Position numbers and translations under genes: made by a program. Below are positions 10,988-24,256 of a DNA stretch of 64,000 nt, one piece after another. Source of the stretch: Sanderia malayensis (taxonomy: Eukaryota; Cnidaria; Scyphozoa; Semaeostomeae; Pelagiidae); contig RQOL01000461.1 in NCBI GenBank assembly GCA_013076295.1, forward strand, positions 1-64,000, read 5' to 3'. The notes beneath the pieces are model-generated. The model was not told where the DNA came from. It searched no databases and saw nothing but the letters and a program-made list of their open reading frames with translations. Numbering within the stretch: the first letter of the stretch is position 1; each line of letters begins with the position of its first letter.

Positions 10988-12647
10988 TTACCAATACAGG
11001 AGTACATAGAAGTCCGCATTTACAATGCATCTAGAGATAAAATTTCCTGCAATGAATAAGTGAATGAACAGTTTTCATTTTAATTGATTTCATGCAACCC
11101 GAACTCTCTGGGGTGACCTCGTAATCACATTGCTTGCAATGAACAACTATTTTTTACATTGATGCTCTCTCTCAACACATCGGGCCACGACACTATTTGT
11201 TAACAGTCTCTTACCTGACCTAGTTACAATTTCGTTAAATGGCCGTCCGGTATTACTGCTGCATTGTTCAAACAGATCCTTCACACGCTTTCAAAATACC
11301 TCGGAAAAATGAGCCAGCTGGAAAAAAAAATTCACTAAATAAAATTCTGATTAATCGATAAAAAACAATGCTATATTTTTGTCGAAAGCTAAAAGCAAAT
11401 TTCTGGATTCTCGATACTTTAAACATTTCTTTTGTGTCCAAGAAATTCAACTTGCTTTAATCAGCAAAAAGTACGGCCTCAAGTTAAGAGTGCATACGTA
11501 TAGTTATATTCACCATTTTGCTTGTCTTTCATCGTCAGAGCACCAATAGCACCTAAATACCCATTGTGTCTCAGAAAGTAGATTTCTTGTTGTCTCTACA
11601 GCGCAAAAAGAGATGCAGAGCAAGTTTCATTCTTACATAAAAAATAAAAAATTTCAGTTCACACAACACGAGTGTAAGCATTCAATTTGAAAAAAGAATT
11701 CAGTTGATCAGCTAAATCAAGCAGAGAAGCAGGAAGAATTGTAAAAGAATTGGAGCTATTACAGCAGAGAGTAGGGGGATGGGGTTTTTAATGCGCCAAA
11801 TTGCCCAGGTCTAAGTCGAAGCTTCAAAAATTGTAGTAACTTTCTGATACTCAGCTACTGTACTGAGACTGGCAATAACGAAAGGGTTCCTTGACCTCAT
11901 GGTCTCGAAATCCCCTCTGCACAGGAGAGAGGGAGTAATATCCTTCTACGCTCGAAAAGAAAAGAAAAGCCAGAAGTATATTATTAATCATCGTTGGATT
12001 GCCATTTATCAAACTAGCACCAATAAAGATTCTGTCCAATCCATTCAGTTGCACGTAGAATGAAGCTGTCTATAAACAAAGTAGAAAATACATTTGCAAA
12101 TTTTTGCTTGCGACAATAAAGTGTTGCAATATGGGCACCCTTCTTTAGGGACGGTAGATCTGTCGTCCGGCTGTTGTGTCGTGAGGTTAGGCATGCAGAA
12201 AAAGCTTTGAGTACAGAATAAATTCCTTTTTTATGATAACAGCAAGATAATAAAGATAAACTACAACAATTAATTTGGTTCGATAATCAGAGTTGGCTGC
12301 GGCCAACGTTGACTGATGAATTCGTAAACTCGTACAGATCTAAATCGAACGCACGTGGTTAGAAGTATCGCCAAGGGAACTGGGACCCAGACCCCCAGGA
12401 AGCCAACACTTCTAAACACAGGCCAAAGGCACCGTAGCTGAACATAGAACAGGGATAAAGGGGTATCCATTCTTGTCCTCCCAAAAGTCACACGATTAAA
12501 ATGGACAACGTTTGGAATTGGGATAGGTAGAGGTGAAAAGAGATAGCACCAAAAGTTATATGATGGACGGATGAACTCGAGACAATACTTGAGCAATCTG
12601 GATACATGTAAACAGCAGAAGACTTGCTGCCAGGTCATTTGGACCAT

Positions 12648-12679
12648 AGTCAATAGAAAAGAACTCTTTTCTATTGACT
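12648..12679. repeat. Perfect 15-bp inverted repeat, 2-base loop
   Basis: AGTCAATAGAAAAGA is followed after AC by its exact reverse complement. It overlaps the start of a PANK-like exon, and its arms include the candidate splice acceptor, so it may affect splicing if the exon is used. Confidence 0.8.
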
Positions 12680-13191
12680 TAGTTTGGACTACAGTTCACT
12701 TTTGAATCGGAAAATCAAAGTAGTTAGAAACAGAGTTATTTGCCACAGAGGTGGTGTGTATTACAAAACGCTTCCAACAATGTAGAATCGTGCAGCAACT
12801 TACTTTGACAGAGCTTGCAAGCTTACCAAAACTGCCAACTAGCATGTTCGACGGGGCATCGATGTTTTGACAGTTGGTGACCCCAAAGGCATCTTCAACC
12901 TGGGCGTAAATAAGCAAAATTTCAATAATAATCTTTTTATTTACCACAATAAAAAGGTTTAAGCAATCAACAACTACCATGTCAATACCTGAGTACACCT
13001 GATTACCCAGCTTTTTAAATTATCCATGAGTATCTGATATTCTGATGTAGTAATTGTAGCACCTACGATCTTTACCAACGGAAAACGCTGTTCGGAATCT
13101 TTGAGATGTAAACAAGCTTTGCAAGAGAGCCCCTTACAACAACGCAAAAGTCACTGAATTATACCCACCATCCAAAAAGATGGAAAATATA

Positions 13192-13813
13192 CAGGGTGGC
13201 CCAGAAAAAAGTAACCCCCTAAACAAAATAATTTATAGATATTTTTTCTCAAAAATGAATTCAATCAAATTTATACCAGATGATATTCAATTCAAGTGTA
13301 TTAACGTGTAGAAATATATTGACGTTTAGAGCTTCCATCTAGGCACAATGAGGCGTTAAATTCGTAACATAAAAAACCCGCTGTTTTGGCGGGAAATTGA
13401 ATTTCATCACGTCAGCGAGCAAGGAAAACAAAAATTAACGTAAAGGAGAACGCCTGCAATATCAGTAGAAGATAAGCATCCTATAAAGAATTTAAGAATA
13501 GAAAACGGATGGGGAAGAAAAAGAATCTTATCAGACTGACATTTTGAACATCTTATGTGACTGAAGTTGTTGAAGTTTTTCGTGTTTTGTTGCGTCAATA
13601 CAAAGTTACATGTTTCCAAACAGTGTGTTTTTGGATGCTTAAGTTTGAGAGTACATTTACTCAGAGATAATAAACTCTATCAGCACAATATTTACACAAA
13701 ATATCGCACTTAAGTGGAATAACTTGAAGTATGAATTTCATGAAATTGCTATTTCAGAAATATTTTTTACGAATTATTTTGTTAGGGGGGTTACTTTTTT
13801 CTGGGCCACCCTG
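13192..13813. mobile_element. Tc1/mariner-type non-autonomous element
   Basis: A 622-bp element with terminal inverted repeats starting CAGGGTGGCCCAGAAAAA at the left and the complementary sequence ending GGGCCACCCTG at the right. TA flanks both sides (13190-13191 and 13814-13815). The TIR and TA duplication fit Tc1/mariner. No transposase was recognised in it. It separates two groups of PANK-like exons. Confidence 0.85.
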
Positions 13814-14822
13814 TAGTTTGTAAGTCAGTCTGTGCGGAGGTACATAAATGAGTTGAAAAATTAAACATCATTGAAGACCAATTTGTGGCATGTTTTGAAA
13901 CCTTATGAGCCCCTCCGAGTCCAAAACTTACAATGGTTTAATCATTTCGATGAATAAAGATAACCGTACTTTGCACCAATGAAACAGTTATGTATGTGAA
14001 AGATGCCATGTCAATATTGACCATGGTGTACTTGTTCTTGATACAAGCAGACGCTTTTTCGTAATGTTCACCACATGTACATCACCAGTTCGTTGACAAA
14101 ATAGCTCTTTATCGTCTAGTATTCGAAACTGCAAACTCATAGCTTATAGCTAATACTTCAGACGATAAATATGCAAAAAACAATAGAGTAAGCATTCTTA
14201 CCTGGAAAAAGCTCATACAAACCTTGACCAGATGATCTAGCTATTGCTTTGGTATTTGGAATGCTGCGCAGAAAATGCTCTAACCAGTCAAATCACATCT
14301 CATCGCCAACAATGCCCAATACTTACCGCCGAATAAAAATCGTCTCAACTTGCAAAATAACAATCATAATAGTCAGATGATTTCTAGATAGTTGGTCATT
14401 GTCTTGGTTATATCGTTCATATCTTGAAAAGCAAAACACGCTTATACGATTAGGAGCAAGAGCAGTATAGTGCATTGTGATGCATACTTTATAGCTGCAG
14501 ACGTATAATTGTCTGCAATATCAATAACCGTGGTCCAAACTAATCTTATTTGTCTATTTTAATTTCAGGAAACAATTCTGAATTCAACCAAAACTTGGAA
14601 ATTCTTGGAAATACGAAATCAAACATGTCCTTAAAACTGTATCATTTACAACTGTATATTATATTTACAATCTAAAGGCAAGAATAAATAAAAACCCGCA
14701 GTGCAGAGACGTTGAAAGTCATTTGAAATCGTTATCAACGTTACCGTATCACTCAATACGCCAGGAAGATGGCATTGCTTGACTTGGCTGTTGTTAGACT
14801 TATTGGTTTGTCTTGTCCTGTT

Positions 14823-17800
14823 CTATTCGCCGTCTTTGTTTGCTTGCAATACTTCGTGTAGAATCTCTAAACCGTGTAACTCTCTCAGTTTCTCCAAATG
14901 TCTACAAACAAAACAATTGTAATTAGGTTTACTGCAAACAATTTTGGCGTTCTGCTAACTTCAAAAGTGAATAGGTGAAAAGTCAAAGGCCAAAACACAA
15001 AAAGTCACGTGAAAAAGTGAAGGTCAAATTTTGTCTTTCAAGTATCATATGTTAAGCGTCCAGCTTCAAGCATTGGATGGAAATAAATACAAAACCTAAA
15101 TGCATAAATCCAGTGTGACATTGCATATAACCTTGCAAGCTTATGCGACATGATTGTCGGTATGTAATAAGTGCACGGACCTGACAGTATTTTTATACGG
15201 GTTCATACCTTGCGTTTGTCGATGCTAATTTTCCAATGGCAATTGCTGCATTGTGCCTTACTTTCTGTTGAAATTGCTCATTAGTGGCAACGCACAACAG
15301 GCTCTGAATAGCGTCCGATGACGCCATAGCAATGGTGAATTTCTCTAGGATAAAAAGTTGTCTTCATCATACCAGGGCCTCTTTTCAGGAATCAGAGCTG
15401 GGGTGGGGGGGCAAATTTTAAAAAGGGGACCTCAGTTTTACCGTAGGAAAAAATTTATTTTTCAGCAACTGCCAAAATAATGATGCAGGCGAGTCAAAAA
15501 TCATGGTAGAAAAGAGTATTTTAAGACTGATAACTTTTCTTTTAACAAAATCTAAACTGAAAAAAAAGAAAAGTTATTTCAACCAAAGAACTTTTTAACG
15601 AAGTCTCTTTCTCAATATGAGTCAATTTTTGGCAAATTCATTCTGCGGTCGTTCATGGTAAGAAAAGTTTGAACCGCTGATCTTGGGTTGAACTTTGCTG
15701 TTGGCACTCCATTCCAGTGGATTATCAACCGAGAGTTAAGGGTTTTTTCAGTTGTAGCCGTTCGCAAGTCTGAAAATAGCATGTTGTATGTCGAGACACA
15801 CTTTTCTACCGTCATACTGTGTTGTGTGGACAAACAACCGAAAAGCTTGACAGCAACTTTGTAACTGGCTGCTTGCTACCTCTGAGCATATGAAAAAGGC
15901 GGACTCCAAAGGGAGGCTTGTCGAAGGGGAGGCTTGTTCGAAAACAAAAGCATTTTTTATCTGGGTTTCTTGATTCTTAGTTGCTATTTCGGTTTTTTGC
16001 TTAGTGTAGAAAATAGAAACTGCTAAAATAAAAGCATCAAAGGGAAAAAAGGGATCTCTGCTGGGGGGCAAAATATCATAAAAAGCTTTAAATGGAGGGG
16101 GGCAGCCAGCATGGCCGGGGGGGGCTTTTGCCCCTCAGTTTGTATGTTAAAAGAGGCCCTGCATCAGACAGTCATAAAGCGACAGTCTTCATGGCAAAAC
16201 GTGCTTGCAGCATGTCATAATTCGTAAAGGGGTAATTGAATTACATCAGCATATGATCAATGCAAATGATTTCAATAAGTGAGCCTCGTATTTACCATCC
16301 TTTGCGCAGTCTCCAATGCAAAGAGCTGCATTGCCAGCTACAGTCGCGTCATTTGATTTCGTCATAGCCAGGAGGCTTTCTATGGCTAAAAGATGGGAAG
16401 CATGTTATTATCAAGATATTTTTATGGTCAATTCAATTTCGACTTCATTTCAGAAGATTGTGAGAAGATAAATGCGACAATAATTATCAAACCATTTTTA
16501 TTTGTCAAATAAGCGATAGGGTCGCTCGACGCAGAAGTGCACAAAGCAATGCATTTAATAATGTGATTTCTTGCGATTTCATTTTCACCCTGCAAATATG
16601 AAAGCATTAAAACAACATGCCTCCGGAAAAGAACAAAAAGAATACACACAACGAATAACAAAACATTTGCATGGCATATACTGGGTTTTCTACTTACAGT
16701 CATAACAGAAATAAATGCTTTGAAGTGTCCCTTTTTGATAACATGGTTTATTAGCTCCGGACATGATGACATCAATCGATTCAGCAAACCCGATGCTCTC
16801 TGTAATACGAAATTCGTATGATTCGTATATTCTTCAGGAAATCCAAGTGGTAATAGAGAGTATAACAAAATAAAAATAAATAAAATAATGAAATTCAAAA
16901 AGCAAACAAGAAAGAAGAGAAAGAAAGGCAAGGAAATGCAAAGCAAAGAGATGCAAGACAAAGTATAGCCAGGTACAATGCAGTAAGAAATGTAAAGCAA
17001 AGTATAGCAAAACAATACCAGAGAAAGCAAAGAAGAACAAAATAAAACGATGCAAAAACTAATAAAATACAGCATATGTAGTGAATTAAAACACTTTGCT
17101 TCTTACTTCAACAATCATAGGAATATCTGCAGCCAGCAAAAGGACGCAGCTGTCATGGAGTTTTACAGAAGTTGGCTGGAAAGAAACCGATCTTGCACAT
17201 AAATAAATAGCAAATGCAAACACAATCACAAGTAGAATAGTTTTCTTATAAATCATTAACAAAGAGAATTGCCCACATACAGTCAAATCTGCACTCGTGT
17301 AGTTCGAACTCGTGTAATTCGAACTCGTTTAATTCGAACTCTATCTAATTCGAACGAATTTTTCCGTCCCTTCAAGGATCACTAATGAACCAATTTTTAT
17401 AAAACAAACCTCTATAATTCGAACTTTTTGTAATTCGAGCATTTTCACGCTTCCCCAGGGTGTTCGAATTAGACAGAGTTGACTATACCACCTATTAAAA
17501 AATTAAAATTTAAAATTTTATTTGAGGTTACTATTACGAGTAATTCTACCTTGTTGAGGCTTATAGAAGAAGACGCAAGGTTCATTAATAATCCAAGTAA
17601 CGAATACACAGCATCCCTTTTTTGCTTATCAGTCAAAGATGCTTCATAAAGAGCCTAGAAAGAAAAAACAAAAATGACAGGGAAGAAGAGGTCAACACGA
17701 GCGCCTAAATTAACTACCTTGTAAGTTGCTCAATTCAAAAAATTGAAAAACGATCAGAAAAACATTATGCAAAGACTGATATAATCATGTCGTATTGTTA

Positions 17801-20800
17801 GAATAGGACCTTACAAGGAAATTGGCAGCAGTTTTCCAGACACTCTGGTCCGCTGCAACTGTCAACCGGAATTCCTTATTTCTCGCAAGATTTCCAATCG
17901 CAGAAAAACTTGTCGGTATCACATTTAACATCGAATCCAAGAACGTTACTTCTTGTCTGCATTCACAAAGAGTCTCCTACAAGATAAAGCAGAATTTTCT
18001 CAATTGCCTATCGATATTGAAGCAAGAAGACGGAATTTTGTGATTCTTTTAAGCTAAGCTAAAAATCGACATTAAAATACCAAATACTGAAATAAATACC
18101 ATCATTTTAACGACAAATGGTATAAAGCTGCTTTTAAAAGAATCCAACAATTCTTTGCTCAGACTAAAAAACAAAATATTGTAAATGACATAGGTATATC
18201 TATAACTAAAATATAAAAAAGATGAGTTAAAGTTCTCATATTCTGATGGAAACTAAATATAACGGAACTGTTGCACGAGGGACACCAGACTGATGGGAAA
18301 CCAAAAAACTGATAAAAATTGTATAGTAGCCATAGGTTTTCTGAAGTAGAGGTGGTTTATTTTGATTCGTCATAAATGGGAAAGATAAATATTCCGCAAC
18401 AGATAAATGTCTGTTACAAGAAAGTATCCATCAGTGTTGAATCAACTGCAGTCATAGTTAGCATGGCCACCATAGTGAAACTTAACTCAGGGTAATGGGT
18501 ATTTATTTTATGAACCAAAAAACCCAGAGGTACACAACCTCAGCAATGCGAAGACATCGCGGTATTTAGTTCAACACAGTACAAACCCATAAAAAGGTAT
18601 CAAGAATGTTCTTACTTATCACAGAGTGCGAGGTTATTTATTGCACCCGCAGCAACAACAGCTATTTCTCCACCATGGCCTAGCAGTGACATCAAATGGT
18701 CAAAGATCGTCCTGAAAAAATGAGATACTTAATATTGTGCATTGTTATATTTCTTGCACAATCCGACGTCTAAGAAATAAATCAATAACGATAACGAAAT
18801 ACAACTGAACAGAACCTGAATTATAGATCTAGATCAACTAAAACGAATATATGAACTACACGTTTCTTATTTTATAAGAAACCTAGCTCAAACCCTACTA
18901 GTAAAAGTTTCTTAAATTTTCTATTGTTTTCTATTGTTAAGGAAAACAATAAAACAAAAGAATCCATTGTAATTTAGCACAAATTCTACTAGTAAGTTTC
19001 TTATAAAGTGGTTTCTTATAAAAAAACGTGTAATTATATGTTTCTACATACTCCTAGACAAAGGTATCATAGGGTATCCATGACAAGTATGTTCAGATCG
19101 CTCTTCGTTTCGTGTGCATACACAAAAGATTCCCTTACCTTCCCAGTGTGTCATTATCGAGCAAAGACGTTCTACCCTTGCTCGATTGGGTGATTTTATG
19201 AACAAGACACAATGCTGATAGTCGAACTTTCAGAGCCGATGATGATGGTGACGATGGCCTTAAGAATTTCTCGATGTATGAGAGGAACGAAGCAGTGAGA
19301 ATTTCAGCAACATTCTCATCTGCAAGAAAAATGAAAGGAAAATGAAACGCATCAAAATACAAGCCTTGCAAAAAATCATCTTGCAGAAAAGTCAACTTTT
19401 TATATTTTGCAGTATGATACTAAACATGAAGAAGGCACCACCAGACTTGGCACTTGGGAAACCAAAGGTGCATGAAAAACTAAGGAAAAATGTGCTTTTA
19501 ACATTGACAAGATAACTGCATCGTCTAATGCATCAAATCCTAAGATACTTTTCCTCCTCAAAATACCCCAATAATACATACCTCCTCAGGAAATCTTACC
19601 CAAGGAAATACACATTGCTATAGCCATAAGCAATTCTGTCCCTATTTGTTATTATTTTTATTCATAGCATAATATTAACCCCTGTTCAAGCAGACATCAG
19701 CAAAGAACATGCTTCAGAAGATATCAGCAATGACATTATTGTACGAGATTGTTGAGGTGCTAACTTAAAGATAATGAAGAGTATTTACCATTATCTGTGC
19801 AGGCAAGTGAGAACAATTCGAGAGTTTCGTAGATACTGTCTGTTTCATCGCCTTGTTTCAGTGTTGCACTTTTGAAAATTCTTCAAAAAAGGAAATAGGA
19901 AATTGAACAGTGCAGTGTATACCAGAATTGCTTGCAAAATACATTAGTTACGATATGAAAACTTACCGTGCTAGACTTGGATTTTCAAATATTATCTGAA
20001 ATCCTCCAACGATTCGAAATAATGTCTTGTAAAGATCTGAAAAAAAGACAGCCAAGGTATATAACATCGTCTAACTCAGATGGTATTAGAAAGTACATAA
20101 AGTTTGAGCTCATAACATTCTCAGTTGACTCAAAACAAGCTTAGAGAAAGGTCTCCGGCTTGAGTCAAAACAACTGTAAAACAATAACCAACCCTTCTTC
20201 TCTCATATTAAAGGAAAACTTAAAACAGTATGCCATTATAGCAACAACTTTTGCAAAATAGATGTATTCTTCAATGATATATTAGGCATCTAATAGAATA
20301 AGAAATTTGTTCGAGCTAAGGACTCTAGAATCAATTATGACTATTGATTCTTGACAGAGAATAATCTTGATCATATGCTTACAAACACTTACCATTTGTG
20401 ATAAGATCTTTCACCAAAGTAATCAGTTCCATGAGTTTATTCACCGAGCAATTTTCTCGTCGTAGTCTTTTTATTGTATTTGTAATTTTCACAGAACTTT
20501 CATCCTCACTTTCTGATAGCCGTGAGACCTTCGACAAAAAAATCACAAAATCAAAGTCTTTCTTCAGTTGTCCCAACTTTAAGTGAAAATAGGCTAAGAA
20601 AAGGCCAAGGGGGTAAGCAATGTTCTGCGATTGATAGAGACAGACCAGTCTCAGGTGAAAGACTAACAGAGTTTCAGAGAAACCTTCAAGAATTTAGGGG
20701 TTTATGCCAGCCCGCGTAACAAAAGAATACTTCGCTATGTTTGAAATTTTTAAAACTGAAGAAATATTGCACTATGTGCATATATATAAACTGTTACGTG

Positions 20801-23800
20801 GGGAATTTAACTATATCGACGAGGCTTCGCTATTTCCGGATTGCGAAGGAGATTGTAGATATACCCACCATATTGTGCTGGATGCTATGATTAATAAACA
20901 CTGACCTTTTGAAGTTCTTCATACTTGACTCTTCTTTCATTTACCTCTTCTACGTAGCCTAAACAGAAAAGGACTGTCATTATTTTCACATCAACAACAA
21001 TAAACTAAAATTATAACATTTAGCCAGCTGAGTTATGGAACGAAAGGCTACAAAGCACAGCTGATAGTCTGTAGCTTCTTAAACAGGTATACTAGGTATA
21101 TAACGTATTTCTTTCTTTTTTGAAACATGCATTCTAGTATTAGGGAAGCTTGACGACATGACATAATGCTAAAACGCAAAGGGCCAAAACTGGCTACATA
21201 AACAAGAGGAAATAACAGAATAATATGTCAAAGTTACAAATAAACGAATGAAACGTAACCTTTTGCAAGTTCTTTATGCTTTTTGTCAAGTTTGCTTATT
21301 TGTTCAAAACATTCTATTGCCTGGAAATAAGCGAATTAAAAACAATGGATGGTAATTGTTTTATGAGCAGGGTAGGAGATGAGCGCACTCGCCTGCTAAT
21401 TCAGATTAAACATAGCCGGAAAGAAGGTAGAATGTAGAATTTAATAGCAAATACAATTGCTTTCCATTATTTCCAGATGTCCAAATGTCTCATCGCATTC
21501 TGGCTATGCCTTTGACAGAGGGAAGAAATGTCAACGTTTGGTAATAGATTGTTTACCTCATCGAATCTATTCATATAATTGAGAGATCTTCCTCGGTGAA
21601 CGTAAGCTTTGATACATTTCTTGTTCAGCTGGAAGAAAAAGCTGCATAATGAAATTATAATGCCGATTAGACATGTAATGCATTTAACAATACATGGGAA
21701 GAACAGAAATCTACAACCATACTATCATAGTACCGACATTCAACCATACTTCATATTTATAATCATATACTTCACGCACTAGCATTATTCGTTTCCCGCT
21801 ACATTTAGTTCAAGCAGTGATACGACAAAGCAACATTACAACGGTGATATTACAGTTGAACGTCTGTTAACGGAAAACCTTAGAGTGAACACCTCTTCGT
21901 AATGAAACGAAATACAAAATAACAAAGAGAAAACTGTAAACAAAAGAGCAATAAAAGTTACCTTTAGGGCAGTAGAACAATCTTCAAATGCCATTACGTA
22001 TTTTTCAAGTTTAATATATGCTTGTGCTCTGTTTGTGTAATAAACAGTATTATCCTTCAATGTTGCAATAGCTTGTGAATAATGTTTCACTGAGGCTTCG
22101 TAGTCTTTGTTCTTAAAAGCCTCGTTTCCAAGGTCTTTTAATTTGTTTGCATCACGTTCATTGATGACTCGCTGCTTCCTCCTTTCGGCAGAATCCTCTT
22201 CTACCCTTTTCATAAACTCCTCTGAAATAAAAAATAAATTAAAACTTTAACATACGGTCCGTTGTGTGGACATATGCCTATTTCCAAAGATGGCTTACAT
22301 TAAACTTTCCGGGTGTAGTACCCTTGAAATTGCAATCAGAAAGTTTCCATATAGTCATTGAGGGTCGTTGAGGGAAGCCCAAAGGATTAAAATCAACTTT
22401 TGACAATGTCTCTGTGTGATTTTCAATCCTTTTAGCGACCCTCAGCGACCCTCAACCACTTTATGGAAACCAGGTTTTAGTCTGCATTTGTAACATAAGT
22501 GGTAAATTGTTTAAGAGTGTCAACTTTAACCAGTAAAATCAACTTTAACCAATACCTAAGTAACCTGTTAGTAAGGGCCCTCAAACATTGTTCATTTTTT
22601 GGAAGCCCTCAAAAATATTTAAAAAAGAAAACAACAGCTTAAAAACATCTTCATTGCTTGATGGGCCCATTTGTGACAAAGGTGGGAGGTTTTATTAAAT
22701 ACAACTATACTAAGGATCATAATGAATGGGACATGGGCAAAATAATGCTTAATAATATAGTAATCAAGGATTAAGATGTTGGGGGATTGAGGGCAAGTAA
22801 GTGCTCCATATACAATTTGCTTTTGAGTTCCTTCACCAAATTTGTTGCTTATTATTGCACCAATTCTAAATGTTTTAATTTGTATCAGATATATTTTTCT
22901 AAGGAGTATATGGCTGTTAGCAATTATTTTATATAAAATTAACAAAGTTAAGCAGCTGTTTCTTTCAATGGTTAAAAATAAATCTCAAATAATAATACCT
23001 GATGAAATAGATCCCTCTGTAAAGTTCAATCCATTCTGAAATAAAAAAAATGCAAATAGCTTAGACACAGAAATATCAAAGAGTTCAGAAAAAAGAGCAA
23101 GGAAGCTCTTTTATTGACATAATTTCCACTCAATGGCACTCTGAAAGCCAAGCAAGAATAAAACTCTTACATTTTCAGATTCTGAAGTTTTTTCCTCGTT
23201 GCTATTTTTATTCACAATGGACTTATTGAATACAGTGACCTGAGAGGTGCTTCCCTCTTCTTTGTCAATGAGTTTTCCAGCCTTCTCATAAGCAGCATTT
23301 GCTACATCTAAATCTCCAGCTGACATGTCTTTAATCAGGGAGCCTGGAACAATCAATTAAAATTATCAAAAAGCACATAATAAAGTATGCTGCCAATAAA
23401 AACCACAAGGAACCAAAGAAAAGTATTTCGGTTGGATAATGTTTGAGTTAATGATTGTGTCATAAACAGCTAGAGCTATCACCATTACAGTAATACCTCC
23501 ACACAACAGGGATACCAGACCAGTGGGAACAATTTTCCAGGACAATACACCCCAGATTTATTGAAGTATATAATGCGCCTGTACATAATTTCCAGTTTTT
23601 AATGAAATACAAAGTCTGCTTATGGGAAAGGGCTTTGGTTCAGATGGTCAAACGCAGAATGGCGTAACATTCCCCATTAATTATCCATTCATTCATTCAT
23701 TCATTTCTCAACAAACTCAATTGATTTTACAAGACATAAGATGCTACATAGTAATGATTACTTAAGGTTAATACAAGTCAATACTAATTACTAACTAGCA

Positions 23801-24069
23801 AGATCAATTACCAAAAATTTGTTGAGAAGGACAGACAGAAAGAACTTTTTAAAAGCTTTCAAAGCTATTGTTGTTTTCTATAACATTTTCATAATTTACA
23901 GCAATAATCATCAAATAGTTTTTCATGACAATATTTTAATTTGACAAATAATTGCATTCCAACCAAACCAATGACAAATCCTCAACTTACCAACTTCATC
24001 TACTTTCGACAAAAACTCATGCATAGCTTTGGCGTCTGGAAGCTCGGAATTATTGCTACTTCCAGCCAT
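14823..24069 (-). CDS. TTC12: Tetratricopeptide repeat protein 12 (TTC12-like)
   Basis: Exons in transcript order: 24069-23991, 23343-23171, 23035-22999, 22221-21962, 21628-21557, 21320-21260, 20958-20906, 20528-20393, 20036-19967, 19880-19789, 19319-19139, 18711-18616, 18163-18100, 17976-17815, 17654-17550, 17175-17107, 16799-16698, 16589-16493, 16385-16296, 15344-15209, 14901-14823. All junctions are GT-AG and in phase, giving 737 aa (human about 705). The N-terminus has the HEFLSKVDEV helix. Exons 4-6 form TPRs (LGNEAFKNKDYEASVKHYSQ, YYTNRAQAYIKLEKY). Later exons are armadillo-like helices (AGAINNLAL, GNAALCIGDC, HNAAIAIGKLAS), and the end is LRELHGLEIL as in human TTC12. The family is needed for axonemal dynein arm assembly in cilia. 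The start codon is 124 bp from a DIRS element. Confidence 0.95.
15373..16161. mobile_element. hAT-like element in a TTC12 intron
   Basis: A 789-bp element with 13-bp terminal inverted repeats CAGGGCCTCTTTT and its complement. It is flanked by CATCATAC (15365-15372) and CATCAGAC (16162-16169), an 8-bp duplication with one mismatch. G-rich tracts lie just inside both ends. Minus-strand frames at 15748-16071 and 15612-15833 have no recognised hAT motif. It lies between TTC12 exons 19 and 20. Confidence 0.7.
17280..17485. mobile_element. Tigger-type MITE in a TTC12 intron
   Basis: A 206-bp element between TA dinucleotides (17278-17279 and 17486-17487). Its right end, read in complement, is TAGTCAACTCTGTCTAATTC, and its inside repeats TAATTCGAACT many times. 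The same ends and motif occur in the full Tigger element at 30971-33038, so this is a likely internally deleted relative mobilised by that transposase. Confidence 0.8.
22343..22470. repeat. 128-bp inverted repeat, MITE-like
   Basis: The arms begin GTTTCCATA and pair over roughly 50 bases with scattered mismatches; each contains GAGGGTCG-type sequence. It lies in the TTC12 intron between exons 3 and 4. No clear target duplication was seen, so the transposon class is unassigned. Confidence 0.65.
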
Positions 24070-24256
24070 TTTCAAAATTGGTGAATTCAAATCATCAAAT
24101 CAAATAAATCAACAAAATCACAAACATTTAATGTAAATATAAAAGGTAGGATAGTCTTTAGCATGCGCCAAACAAAGCTCAGCACTTTTTCCTTCTATCT
24201 CCCTGCTACCTCTGCGGAGCATAACATGAGAAGCGCGCGCGCAGCAGAAGATCACA

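Larger units (their letters stand above)
11268..14348 (-). pseudogene. Diverged PANK-like exons, gene relic or pseudoenzyme
   Basis: Minus-strand blocks match PANK exons. 13132-13076 (GSLAKLVYIS) matches exon 2. 12899-12804 (32 codons) matches the exon with SFGK. 12670-12589 (DLAASLL) matches exon 9. 12069-11950 (LNGLDRIF, 40 codons) matches exon 10. 11595-11514 (FLRHNGYLGAIGA) matches exon 11. 11317-11268 ends in TGA. Most are bounded by AG and GT, and the long ones have no internal stop. Weaker pieces at 14348-14327, 14279-14202 and about 14060-13977 resemble exons 3-5. They lie upstream of the exon 2-like piece, so the order is scrambled or two copies are present. The GTSxGGGT exon was not found and ATGGGA is eroded. 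The frame ends where PANK1-3 proteins end, so no phosphatase domain follows. It could be a rapidly evolving gene or a decaying duplicate. Confidence 0.55.

Noticed and set aside
12270..12653. 127-codon minus-strand frame
   Set aside because: It overlaps the PANK-like exon 9 block in another frame and has no similarity of its own.
16428..17075. 215-codon minus-strand frame
   Set aside because: It is TTC12 exons 17 and 18 read through an intron, plus low-complexity Phe/Leu/Ser-rich translation of a purine-rich intron. The real exons are in the TTC12 entry.
20704..20904. 66-codon plus-strand frame in a TTC12 intron
   Set aside because: Lies wholly between TTC12 exons 7 and 8 on the other strand and has no similarity.
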